Below the pieces are notes generated by a model. The model was not told the DNA's origin. It did no database searches and saw only the letters and a list, made by a program, of their open reading frames with translations. Source: Planctomycetota bacterium (lineage in GTDB: Bacteria; Planctomycetota; Phycisphaerae; Sedimentisphaerales; SG8-4). Taken from it: 6,368 bases of DNA. The translations under genes and the position numbers were made by a program. The stretch's first letter is position 1, and each line of letters starts with the position of its first letter. Positions 1 to 6,218 of the stretch are shown one piece after another. Location: positions 1 through 6,368 of the forward strand of contig JAUWKC010000108.1 in assembly GCA_030607345.1 (NCBI GenBank). The letters run 5' to 3'.

Positions 1-69
1 AATTCAGGGAACAGCAGGTACTCTGGGCGCATCATAATGTATGGCCTGGTTAAATGGTTGCGAGAATAG
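1..69 (+). CDS. Possible C-terminal end of an upstream gene (partial)
   Basis: Frame 1 is open from the window edge for 22 codons and ends with TAG at 67-69. The final residues read ...IIMYGLVKWLRE, a plausible protein end. The other two forward frames close at 34-36 and 51-53. A short hairpin followed by seven Ts lies just downstream at 79-101, as expected after a gene end. Twenty-two open codons are not significant alone and no domain can be recognised, so this is a weak call. If real, the upstream gene runs in the same direction as the pseudopilin gene, separated from it by 69 bases. Confidence 0.25.
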   Translation, partial: NSGNSRYSGRIIMYGLVKWLRE

Positions 70-78
70 TTATCTGGC

Positions 79-101
79 AAGCTGCTGTCGGTGCTTTTTT
101 T
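79..101 (+). terminator. Weak intrinsic terminator candidate
   Basis: AAGC at 79-82 pairs with GCTT at 93-96 around a 10-base loop, and a T run occupies 95-101. The T run is good but the 4-bp stem is short. It would end transcription of a gene finishing at base 69. Bases 102-138 between this and the pseudopilin start show no convincing promoter. Confidence 0.25.
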
Positions 102-124
102 CCGAAGTCCGGCGTTGAGGCAGT

Positions 125-132
125 AGAAAGGA
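125..132 (+). promoter_or_regulatory. Ribosome binding site of the pseudopilin-like gene
   Basis: AGAAAGGA lies six bases upstream of the ATG at 139. It is the clearest Shine-Dalgarno sequence near this start and supports choosing this codon, which also places the GFTLIE cleavage motif at the expected short distance from the N-terminus. Confidence 0.6.
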
Positions 133-138
133 CAGCGT

Positions 139-888
139 ATGAACAGACAGGTGAGAAAAGGCTTTACGTTGATAGAGCTGTTGGTGGTAATTGCAATAAT
201 TGCCGTGTTGATGTCGATACTGATGCCTGCGCTGAATAAGGCCAAGGCGCAGGCGAAAGAGGCGATTTGCAAAAACAATCTGCATCAGTGGTCGCTTCTG
301 TTCAAGATGTTTACGGATGATAACGACGGCAAGTTGATGGACCGTGATGGAGCGAACAACTGGCCAGAAGTGATGGTGGAGGCTTTTCCCGATGCTATCA
401 ATGAGAGTATGTTCTCGTGCCCCCTGGCGACAAAGACAGTTGCGCAGGGCGCTCGAAATCCCTATATAGCGTGGGGGCCTTATAACGATTTGATAGGGAG
501 TTACGGGATAAACCTCTGGGTGTCAAACGAACCTGGCAATGCGATGCTGGACCCTGGTGTGCGGGGTTATTGGCGGAGTCCGAACATTCGCGGGGCGGAG
601 TACGGGCTTTTGCTGATTGACTCTCAGCAGAGCAATATCCAGCCTTATCCGGAGGACGAGCCTCTGGAGTTTGAAGCCTGGGTTTGGAATCCCGGGCCAC
701 AAGATGAGATACGTCGTGCGTGTATCAAGCGGCATTCTCCGTACCACGTTAACGGACTATTCCTTGACTGCTCTACTACAAGGCTGACCATCAAGGAGAT
801 ATGGAGGGTCAAATGGTACGTGGACTGGCCGATGAACGCACCCCTTCCGGATTGGCCGTACTGGATGTCTGACGTCCCGGACCCGTAG
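139..888 (+). CDS. Prepilin-type N-terminal cleavage/methylation domain protein (type II pseudopilin-like)
   Basis: This 249-residue protein is complete. Residues 1-8 form a short basic leader (MNRQVRKG). The motif G8-FTLIE13 is the type IV prepilin/type II secretion pseudopilin signal: a prepilin peptidase should cut after G8, and E13 becomes Glu5 of the mature protein. Residues 9-30 are the hydrophobic helix, and an amphipathic, Lys/Ala-rich helix follows to about residue 43. The rest resembles the large pseudopilin-like (DUF1559-related) set of Planctomycetota: a Cys-xx-Asn segment at 44-47, SCPLA at 93-97, [10 protein letters not shown] at 121-130, a late HVNGLFLD stretch at 203-210, then KEIWRVKW and a Trp/Pro-rich end. 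The usual Asp-Gly of the H-X9-DG motif is Asp-Cys here (210-211). It is probably an inner-membrane-anchored, exported protein. Whether it builds a fibre, helps secretion or has another surface role is unknown. No pilus or secretion genes lie beside it; it converges on a secreted glycosidase-like gene. Confidence 0.9.
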   Translation: MNRQVRKGFTLIELLVVIAIIAVLMSILMPALNKAKAQAKEAICKNNLHQWSLLFKMFTDDNDGKLMDRDGANNWPEVMVEAFPDAINESMFSCPLATKTVAQGARNPYIAWGPYNDLIGSYGINLWVSNEPGNAMLDPGVRGYWRSPNIRGAEYGLLLIDSQQSNIQPYPEDEPLEFEAWVWNPGPQDEIRRACIKRHSPYHVNGLFLDCSTTRLTIKEIWRVKWYVDWPMNAPLPDWPYWMSDVPDP

Positions 889-920
889 TGATACTTCGCG
901 ACGTTGCGGGTTTGTTTTTT
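881..920 (+). terminator. Intrinsic terminator overlapping the pseudopilin stop codon
   Basis: Bases 881-890 (ACCCGTAGTG) pair with 902-911 in a 10-bp stem that includes three G-T wobbles. The loop is 11 bases, and TTTGTTTTTT at 911-920 follows directly. The 5' arm contains the TAG stop at 886-888, so the hairpin uses the end of the coding sequence. The T run reaches the last base of the convergent gene. On the minus strand the hairpin is not followed by Ts, so it should terminate the plus-strand gene only. Confidence 0.6.
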
Positions 921-3292
921 CAATCCTTTATGAGCCGGATTTCGGTGACGGAGACGCCCCGAACCTGATTAGTGAGCTGCCATTGCAACTGAAGTACGCC
1001 GTCACTTGTAGCAGCCTGCGGTATGCCGTACGAAACCGGCGTTGAGTCGGTATTACCTCTTGAGGCGTGAATCAGGTAGCCATCGTCTGTCTTGCATGTA
1101 AATTGTGGACCGAATGGGCCGCGGTAGACAACGTTGATGTGATAGGCTGCATCGTGGTCGAGTTGCTCCCAGCGCATGAGCAGTGGGGCGCCGTATCGGC
1201 AGGTTGCGTGGGTCAGTTGAGAACCTCTGCGGTCGGAGCCGGGTTTATGGTCGAGCCACTCTATCGGTGAATGGACAAAGCCGGGGTCTTGCTGCCACGT
1301 TTGCTGTCTGACAAGGTGCGGTTGGGCTCCGACGACTCCGAGATTATCGTAAAAGCCGCCGGGGCCGGGGTCTTCGTAATTCAGTATCTTATCGATATCG
1401 GCAAGGGTCGTGACGGCGTCCAATTGTTTTTCAAGCCACTTTCGGTCGGCCAGTGAAAAATATATGTTATCCAGGACTTCATCAAGGTCGCCGAATTTGT
1501 CGGTAAGACCGAGAGACCGAAGTTCCTGCTTGAAAGCCGTCTTCGATTGGAATTCCGTGTCGATTTTTGCCAGCTCGGTACGTGCCTTTTTGACAGCGGC
1601 GGCAACTCCGCTCGTCTCAGCTCGCTTCAGAGTTTCATACGCGCGGCGCTGGCATCGCATTTCGGCATCGTATTTGCGCTTGACCTGAGCATCGAGCACT
1701 GCCTTGTAGAGGAAGAGTTCCAGCCGCCAGTTATTGCCGACGCCGCCCATATTCGCGGCGATTTTCTTCCAGAGTTTCAGCGCGGCCTCGGCACTTGTGT
1801 TATCCGCAAGATGTCCCGTCCAGTTTTGTTCGAGCAGCAGAAGTCCACGTGCAACGTCGCGAGAGGCGGCGTCGATTGTGGCATCTTTCGAGTCGGATGA
1901 ATTGTCACGGTTCGGAGGTCCCTTGAAGTCATAAGCGAAAAAGACCCTGGCGTAATCATAGAGGACGTCGCTGACTTTGGCGGCGGGGTCCCAGCCCATA
2001 GCACTCCAGACGAACTTGTTGAGGTCGTTGTAGCAGCCAGTATGGTTGTAGGGCAGGAAGCCGACAGTGCCCCGGCGCGTTGCGTTGTGAATCTTTGCCA
2101 TCATAGTTGGCATTGCGTAGATGCTGTGGTTGCGAGGCCAGATTTGCGCCCAGACACGGTCCCATTTGGGCACGGGGTACTGGCACCATCGAACGTGGCA
2201 GATTTCCGCATAATGACGGATTTTGTACTGCGAGGGCAAGTCGGCACGAATTTCGGGGATTGCCCTTTTTGTCCACGGCCCGTAAACCATTCCGTAGAGC
2301 CAAGCCGGCTGTTTGGTTTTGATATAATTGAAGATATAGTCGTCATAGTCGATGGCGTGGTCTTTCAGGCACTGATTCGAATACCACCACCTGGCGCCGG
2401 GGTGACTCTCGAGCACCAGTGGAATAACTCGCTCCATCTTCGGAAAGACTTGCTGGGGCGGCCTGGAGCCGCTTGCATCGCCGCCATAAGTGGTGAAATG
2501 GTCTATGCCGGTTAAATCGGTGTACAAGTTCCGGATGTCATTGTCAGTGAGCTTGTTGTGGTCGATTACGGCTTGGCATGATACTTTGACGAACAGGTCA
2601 ATGCCGAGTTCTTCGAGAAAATCGTCAACATTATGCGGTTCCTTCGGCTCAAAGCCGTTGGTTCCGAACAGTACCAGGTCGCGTATATACTGCTGCTTTT
2701 GCGGGGCGTCATCCCAGTCAACAAAGCCGTCTTCACTTTGCGTTGACCTGATGATTTGCTGGGCGCGAATTGCACAGTCGGGGGCGCCGGCAAGCCGGAC
2801 ATCATCTGGCAGGCGAATGTAGTTCGGTGCCAGGTAGAGCAGGCGTATCAAACGGCCCGCGGCGAATAATGCGCCCCTGTCGTCGCGGCCAACAAGGTAC
2901 ACGGTGGGCGCCGGGCGGGCGGTTGTGTTAGTCCAGAGCGCATATCCCTCGGCTTTGGCCGGGATGGAGAGGGTAGCGGGCAATTTGTACGAAGTCGGCA
3001 AGGCGTCAACGGTGCCGAGGACAATTGCGGGAACGCTGCCCGAAGGCATTGAGCTGCTCAGGCTAAGCGCGGTTTGTGTACGTTTTTGAATCTCGAATTG
3101 CAGGAACTCGGCGGCTTGGGTGTGCCTGGCCACGCCGGGGGAATGAACTATGACGGCCTTAGATAGGTCGAGCTTTTGCCCTTGACTATGTGCCGAATTT
3201 GCGCACGCCGTACACAGCAGTATCGCCAGTACCGTCAGGCTGTTTTTTCGATTGGTTCTGCACATTTTGCGATTTGGAAAAGATGGTTTCAT
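920..3292 (-). CDS. Secreted glycoside-hydrolase-like protein with GH67/GH20-type N-terminal domain
   Basis: This is a 790-residue exported protein, numbered from the ATG at 3292. That start has AAAGG six bases upstream; the reading frame could extend to a GTG at 3313, which looks unlikely. Residues 1-36 form a signal peptide: a basic N-region, a hydrophobic core around 18-30, and a probable cut after Ala-His-Ser36. C30 does not sit in a good lipobox. Residues ~40-165 resemble the alpha/beta N-terminal domain of alpha-glucuronidases and hexosaminidases (VGRDDRG at 134-140, then AGRLIRLL). The middle (~170-455) is probably a TIM-barrel-like region with GGDASGSRPP at 270-279, QYPVPKWD at 371-378 and NKFVWSAMGWDP at 425-436. 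A helical region covers ~470-635. The C-terminus (~640-790) starts with a GAQPHLVR segment and looks like a beta-sandwich, possibly carbohydrate-binding. From memory, these motifs recur in a family of Planctomycetota, Verrucomicrobiota and Bacteroidota proteins with no firm activity. Polysaccharide breakdown is inferred; substrate and catalytic residues are not identifiable here. Confidence 0.8.
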   Translation of the reverse strand: MKPSFPNRKMCRTNRKNSLTVLAILLCTACANSAHSQGQKLDLSKAVIVHSPGVARHTQAAEFLQFEIQKRTQTALSLSSSMPSGSVPAIVLGTVDALPTSYKLPATLSIPAKAEGYALWTNTTARPAPTVYLVGRDDRGALFAAGRLIRLLYLAPNYIRLPDDVRLAGAPDCAIRAQQIIRSTQSEDGFVDWDDAPQKQQYIRDLVLFGTNGFEPKEPHNVDDFLEELGIDLFVKVSCQAVIDHNKLTDNDIRNLYTDLTGIDHFTTYGGDASGSRPPQQVFPKMERVIPLVLESHPGARWWYSNQCLKDHAIDYDDYIFNYIKTKQPAWLYGMVYGPWTKRAIPEIRADLPSQYKIRHYAEICHVRWCQYPVPKWDRVWAQIWPRNHSIYAMPTMMAKIHNATRRGTVGFLPYNHTGCYNDLNKFVWSAMGWDPAAKVSDVLYDYARVFFAYDFKGPPNRDNSSDSKDATIDAASRDVARGLLLLEQNWTGHLADNTSAEAALKLWKKIAANMGGVGNNWRLELFLYKAVLDAQVKRKYDAEMRCQRRAYETLKRAETSGVAAAVKKARTELAKIDTEFQSKTAFKQELRSLGLTDKFGDLDEVLDNIYFSLADRKWLEKQLDAVTTLADIDKILNYEDPGPGGFYDNLGVVGAQPHLVRQQTWQQDPGFVHSPIEWLDHKPGSDRRGSQLTHATCRYGAPLLMRWEQLDHDAAYHINVVYRGPFGPQFTCKTDDGYLIHASRGNTDSTPVSYGIPQAATSDGVLQLQWQLTNQVRGVSVTEIRLIKD

Positions 3293-3298
3293 GATATA

Positions 3299-3304
3299 CC
3301 TTTG
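3299..3304 (-). promoter_or_regulatory. Ribosome binding site that decides the start of the glycosidase-like gene
   Basis: On the minus strand CAAAGG is followed by six bases (TATATC) and then the ATG at 3292-3290. The in-frame GTG at 3313 would add seven residues before the basic signal-peptide region and would include this Shine-Dalgarno inside the gene. A later ATG, nine codons downstream, gives a shorter signal peptide but has no ribosome site. Confidence 0.55.
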
Positions 3305-3331
3305 CCCTGCCACCCATAGTTATTAAACGCC

Positions 3332-3345
3332 TGGTTACGCAACCA
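3332..3345. promoter_or_regulatory. Inverted repeat upstream of the glycosidase-like gene
   Basis: TGGTT (3332-3336) and AACCA (3341-3345) flank the four bases ACGC. One further wobble and one G-C pair can extend the arms. It lies about 40 bases upstream of the ATG at 3292, where a regulator could bind. The arms are short, so this could be chance. I found no persuasive -35/-10 pair for this gene on the minus strand. Confidence 0.2.
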
Positions 3346-3434
3346 AGTCTTGTAATTGGCCTCTAATATCAAAATCTTCCCCAAATTGCAACGATTTGAA
3401 GTCTCTCTTGGAATCACCAGGAATAGTATCTGAT

Positions 3435-3454
3435 TTGGTCCGGGGTCAGACCAA
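3435..3454. repeat. REP-like hairpin with a GGGGTCAGACC core
   Basis: TTGGTC (3435-3440) and GACCAA (3449-3454) form a perfect 6-bp stem around an 8-base loop. The loop end and right arm also form the palindrome GGTC-A-GACC at 3444-3452, so GACC has two alternative partners spaced seven bases apart. From memory, GGGGTCAGACC-type palindromes occur as dispersed REP elements linked to Y1 (RAYT/IS200-like) transposases in environmental bacteria. No transposase lies in this window, and only one copy is present. The assignment is tentative. Confidence 0.35.
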
Positions 3455-3491
3455 CAAGTCCAGGTGCACAAGCGAGGTCGTCAGAATTGGT

Positions 3492-3520
3492 TTGTCCGCA
3501 GGCCTGCGTTTTCGTAATAT
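3492..3520 (+). promoter_or_regulatory. Candidate promoter of the helicase gene containing a 12-bp palindrome
   Basis: TTGTCC at 3492-3497 (4/6 match to TTGACA) and TAATAT at 3515-3520 (4/6 to TATAAT) are separated by exactly 17 bases, which would start transcription near 3527, about 50 bases before the helicase ATG. CGCAGGCCTGCG at 3497-3508 is a perfect 12-bp palindrome lying almost wholly inside the spacer, a typical operator position. A second small inverted repeat, TGAC-TTTT-GTCA, follows at 3521-3532 around the predicted start site. The individual boxes are weak; the combination makes this worth recording. Confidence 0.35.
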
Positions 3521-3576
3521 TGACTTTTGTCAGGCCAAATTAAAGCCTTCGCAGTTTTGCTTTGTTGCGATGAAAG

Positions 3577-5553
3577 ATGATAAAGGCCAATACAGCTCTT
3601 GATATGGGGCAGGTTTTTGCTCCGGGCGGTCTTATTTCGAGGTCGTTGCCCGCCTTCGAGGCCCGCCCGCAGCAGGTGGAGATGGCCTGCGCCGCGTGGC
3701 AGACCTTGACCAAGACTCGCCATCTGGCCGTCGAGGCCGGCACCGGCGTCGGCAAAAGCTTTGCTTATCTCGTCCCTGCCATAGTCCTTGCCCGCCGGCA
3801 TGCCTGCAAGGTCCTGGTCAGCACCTTCACTATCGCCCTTCAGGAACAGCTAATCAACAAAGACATACCCTTTCTCGCCGAGGCCCTGCCGCAGAATTTC
3901 ACAGCCGTCCTGGCCAAGGGCAGAGGAAATTATCTGTGCAAACGCAGACTCGAGTTTGTCCTGAGAAAACAAAGAGGACTCTTCAACGATGTCGCCGCCG
4001 AACTGGCGCTCATAAAATCCTGGGCCGATACGACAAGCGACGGCTCACTGAGCGACCTGCACTTTCTGCCCGGAAACCACGCCTGGGACAAGGTCAAAAG
4101 CGAGCACGGCAATTGTCGCGGGCGCAAGTGTCATCATTTCCACAACTGCTTCTACTGGCGGGCGAGAAGAAAACTGGAAACCGCCGATATAATTGTCGCA
4201 AATCACGCACTGTTATTCAGCGACCTTGTTCTGCGAGAGCAGGGTGTCTCGATACTGCCTGATTATCGTTACGTGATACTCGATGAAGCCCACAACGTCG
4301 AGCGCGTGGCTGAGCAGCATTTCGGCATAGACCTCAGCAATCGCAGAATCAAGTTCCTGCTCGATGGGCTGTATAATCCACAGACACACAGGGGTCTTCT
4401 GGCCTATACGGACTCTCAAAAAACAATTGAGCTGGTCCGCCGAACAGCTACCCTGGCCAGGACTTTCTTCAAACAAGTACGAATTTGGTACGAGCAAACC
4501 AAGAGTGAAACCAACGGAAGATGTTACAGGAATTTCGTCGATGACACCGTGTCAGGGCACCTGAAAAACCTCAGGTCCGAACTGGCCCGACTGGCAAAGC
4601 AGACAGAGGATATTGACGAAAAGTTCGAACTGCTCCGCTTCACCGACCGCTGCGAGGCATTGGTGCAGCAGTTGGAGGACTTTCTACTGCAGAAAAAACC
4701 CGACTCCGTTTACTGGGTCCAGCTCGACGGCGGTACAAACCCGACCGTTCGGCTTAAGAGCGCCCCGATAAACGTCGGGCCCGATGTCAAGAGGTGCCTT
4801 TTCGATAAATACCAATCCGTGATAATGACAAGCGCGACGTTGAGCACTGCCGCCGAAGGTGACAAAAGCGGTTTCAACTTTTTTACCTCACGCATCGGGC
4901 TGGACGACTTTGACGCCCTCCGGCTCGGTTCGCCATTCGACTACCAGAATCAGGTCACGGTCTATCTCGAGAAGGACCTGCCAAGCCCCAACGACGCAGA
5001 TTTTGTCGACTCCGCCGCGGAGGCTATGAAAAAGTACATACTAAAGACCGCGGGAAGAGCCTTTGTGCTCTTTACCAGTTACGCAATGCTCGGAGAAATG
5101 GCGACAAAGCTTTCCAAGTGGCTGCTCGACAATGGCCTTGATTTGCTTCAGCAGGGTTCTACCGTCGACAGGACCACGCTCCTGAAACAGTTCAAAGGGC
5201 CGACAAGCAGCGTTCTGTTCGGCACCGACAGCTTTTGGCAGGGTATTGACGTGCCGGGCGAGGCGCTTTCCAATGTGATTATAGTGCGGCTTCCATTCGC
5301 CGTACCCGACCAGCCGCTGCTTCTCGGCCGGCTCGAACAGATAAGACAACGCGGCGGCAATCCTTTCCACGAGTATCAGTTGCCCTCGGCCGTCATCAAG
5401 TTCAAGCAGGGCTTCGGACGACTTATTCGCACCAAAACCGATACTGGAATCGTCGTGATTTTAGACAGCAGAATCGTCAAGAAAGCCTACGGCGCCGGAT
5501 TCCTCGCCGCAATACCAAAATGTAAGGTCGAAATCGTGGCGACCGACAAATAA
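3577..5553 (+). CDS. dinG: DinG-family ATP-dependent DNA helicase (XPD-like, iron-sulfur)
   Basis: This complete 658-residue superfamily 2 helicase is predicted to unwind DNA 5' to 3' in the cytoplasm during repair or replication stress, as known for DinG/XPD enzymes. In order: the family's N-terminal FAPGGL and FEARPQQ (Q-motif-like, 14-33); Walker A AGTGVGKS at 54-61; STFTIALQEQL at 82-92; the [4Fe-4S] cysteines C121, C180, C185 and C191; ANHALL at 208-213; the Walker B DEAH box at 236-239; TSATL at 418-422; FGTDSFWQGIDVPG at 548-561; and QGFGRLIR at 611-618 with the arginine-finger region. The last three cysteines have X4 and X5 spacing, which I recall as that of E. coli DinG. The length is close to YoaA and DinG, so YoaA-type naming is equally possible. 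There is no exonuclease domain at the N-terminus, unlike Firmicutes DinG. The ATG at 3577 is the earliest possible start (in-frame TGA at 3571-3573) but has no well-spaced ribosome site; ATG 3604 is an alternative. It is transcribed alone, divergent from the glycosidase-like gene. Confidence 0.93.
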   Translation: MIKANTALDMGQVFAPGGLISRSLPAFEARPQQVEMACAAWQTLTKTRHLAVEAGTGVGKSFAYLVPAIVLARRHACKVLVSTFTIALQEQLINKDIPFLAEALPQNFTAVLAKGRGNYLCKRRLEFVLRKQRGLFNDVAAELALIKSWADTTSDGSLSDLHFLPGNHAWDKVKSEHGNCRGRKCHHFHNCFYWRARRKLETADIIVANHALLFSDLVLREQGVSILPDYRYVILDEAHNVERVAEQHFGIDLSNRRIKFLLDGLYNPQTHRGLLAYTDSQKTIELVRRTATLARTFFKQVRIWYEQTKSETNGRCYRNFVDDTVSGHLKNLRSELARLAKQTEDIDEKFELLRFTDRCEALVQQLEDFLLQKKPDSVYWVQLDGGTNPTVRLKSAPINVGPDVKRCLFDKYQSVIMTSATLSTAAEGDKSGFNFFTSRIGLDDFDALRLGSPFDYQNQVTVYLEKDLPSPNDADFVDSAAEAMKKYILKTAGRAFVLFTSYAMLGEMATKLSKWLLDNGLDLLQQGSTVDRTTLLKQFKGPTSSVLFGTDSFWQGIDVPGEALSNVIIVRLPFAVPDQPLLLGRLEQIRQRGGNPFHEYQLPSAVIKFKQGFGRLIRTKTDTGIVVILDSRIVKKAYGAGFLAAIPKCKVEIVATDK

Positions 5554-5565
5554 GAGCTGACCCGA

Positions 5566-5591
5566 AGTCCGGCCGGCAAATCCGCTGGATT
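5566..5591 (+). terminator. Hairpin downstream of the helicase gene
   Basis: AGTCCGGC (5566-5573) pairs with GCTGGATT (5584-5591) in an 8-bp stem with two G-T wobbles and a 10-base loop, starting 12 bases after the helicase stop. No T run follows directly; six Ts come 16 bases later at 5608-5613. It may stabilise the 3' end or be a weak terminator. An alternative 5-bp hairpin, AATCC-GCT-GGATT (5579-5591), competes with it. Confidence 0.35.
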
Positions 5592-5615
5592 ATTATAAGC
5601 ACGCACGTTTTTTCC

Positions 5616-5643
5616 TTTAGTAACCCTTATTTTTCAGTATAAT
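5616..5643 (+). promoter_or_regulatory. Candidate promoter of the HEAT-repeat gene
   Basis: TATAAT at 5638-5643 is a perfect -10 hexamer in an AT-rich spacer. The best -35 candidate is TTTAGT at 5616-5621 (3/6), with a 16-base spacer. Transcription would start near 5650. This is after the GTG at 5645 that opens the longest reading frame, so it argues for translation from the ATG at 5726. Confidence 0.4.
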
Positions 5644-5725
5644 TGTGTGGTTGCTCAGTAGGTCCGAAAAAACAAACTGCTATAGACATTTGTACACGAT
5701 TGCCGATGTTTTAGATGGTAGTGGT

Positions 5726-6169
5726 ATGAAGTTGGACAAGCGAAAACCTTCGGGCAGGGAAAAGGACGAGGCTTCTGTGAAGCTGCTTGAGCAGCTCAGG
5801 CAGAAGTTACATTCCGAGGATCCGTCGGTTCGCCGACTTGCGGCCTTTAAGCTCGCCTGGATGCAAGAGGACGGTCTGGACATATTAAAGGAGGCCCTGT
5901 TTGCTGATTTCACGCGGACAACCAGGATGGCAGCCGCCTACGGCCTGAGGAAAACGCAGGGCAGGATGAAGAAAAAGGCTTTCGAGGTCATTCAAGAGGG
6001 ACTCAAGAGCCGCAACAACGCTACACGGCAGGCATGCAATCACGCACTGAGGCTGCTGAGAAAAAAACCCAGAGCGAAGGCCCCAATCCAAAAAAGAGGC
6101 AGAAAAAGCAAAATCGAAATACGCGAGATTACAAATAAAAGGCGGAGCACCGTCCCAAGAAAAAAATAG
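5726..6169 (+). CDS. Small HEAT-repeat protein with a highly basic C-terminal tail
   Basis: This predicted 147-residue protein begins at the ATG at 5726. The frame stays open back to a GTG at 5645, but that codon lies at a likely promoter and the extra 27 residues look unstructured. No clear Shine-Dalgarno precedes 5726, so the start is uncertain. After a charged N-terminus, residues ~18-112 form about three HEAT-like helical pairs: LLEQLRQKLHSEDPSVRRLAAFKL, then a second with TTRMAAAYGLRK, and a third with NNATRQACNHALRLL. The alanine and arginine spacing resembles PBS-lyase/HEAT_2 repeats, which serve as binding scaffolds. Residues 112-147 contain 17 Lys/Arg in 36, including KRGRK, similar to but not a true AT-hook (no Pro). 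There is no signal peptide or membrane segment, so it is probably cytoplasmic. Binding to nucleic acid is inferred from the tail only. The function is unknown. It lies 172 bases after the helicase gene and probably has its own promoter. Confidence 0.75.
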   Translation: MKLDKRKPSGREKDEASVKLLEQLRQKLHSEDPSVRRLAAFKLAWMQEDGLDILKEALFADFTRTTRMAAAYGLRKTQGRMKKKAFEVIQEGLKSRNNATRQACNHALRLLRKKPRAKAPIQKRGRKSKIEIREITNKRRSTVPRKK

Positions 6170-6218
6170 ACCGCCCGATGCAATAACCAGAACTGACTGA
6201 AGATGCAGTTGCTCTGCG

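Noticed and set aside
398..923. Minus-strand open frames under the pseudopilin gene (398-700, 523-747, 645-923)
   Set aside because: Their translations are low-complexity and Arg/Pro/Ser-rich, and they are shadows of the confident plus-strand gene.
1547..2515. Plus-strand open frames of 110-157 codons (1547-1900, 2042-2515) opposite the glycosidase-like gene
   Set aside because: They lie antisense to a gene with clear domain motifs, have no recognisable domain or good ribosome site, and are explained by the codon pattern of the real gene.
3305..3360. Promoter for the glycosidase-like gene on the minus strand
   Set aside because: Several weak hexamers (TTGCGT, TTGGTT, TATGGG, TAATAA) occur, but no pair combines acceptable matches with 16-18 base spacing.
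3382..3398. CAAAT / ATTTG inverted repeat with a 7-base gap
   Set aside because: Five-base arms in AT-rich DNA are common by chance, and no promoter element lies beside them.
5041..5370. Minus-strand 109-codon frame within the helicase gene
   Set aside because: It overlaps conserved helicase motifs V-VI and has no protein-like features of its own.
102..5573. Exact 12-base match CCGAAGTCCGGC at 102-113 and 5562-5573
   Set aside because: About one 12-base match is expected by chance in a window of this size, and the flanks do not match.
5554..5725. tRNA or small RNA gene between the helicase and HEAT genes
   Set aside because: No cloverleaf, TTCGA-type T-loop or convincing RNA fold was found; only the post-stop hairpin and the promoter stand out.
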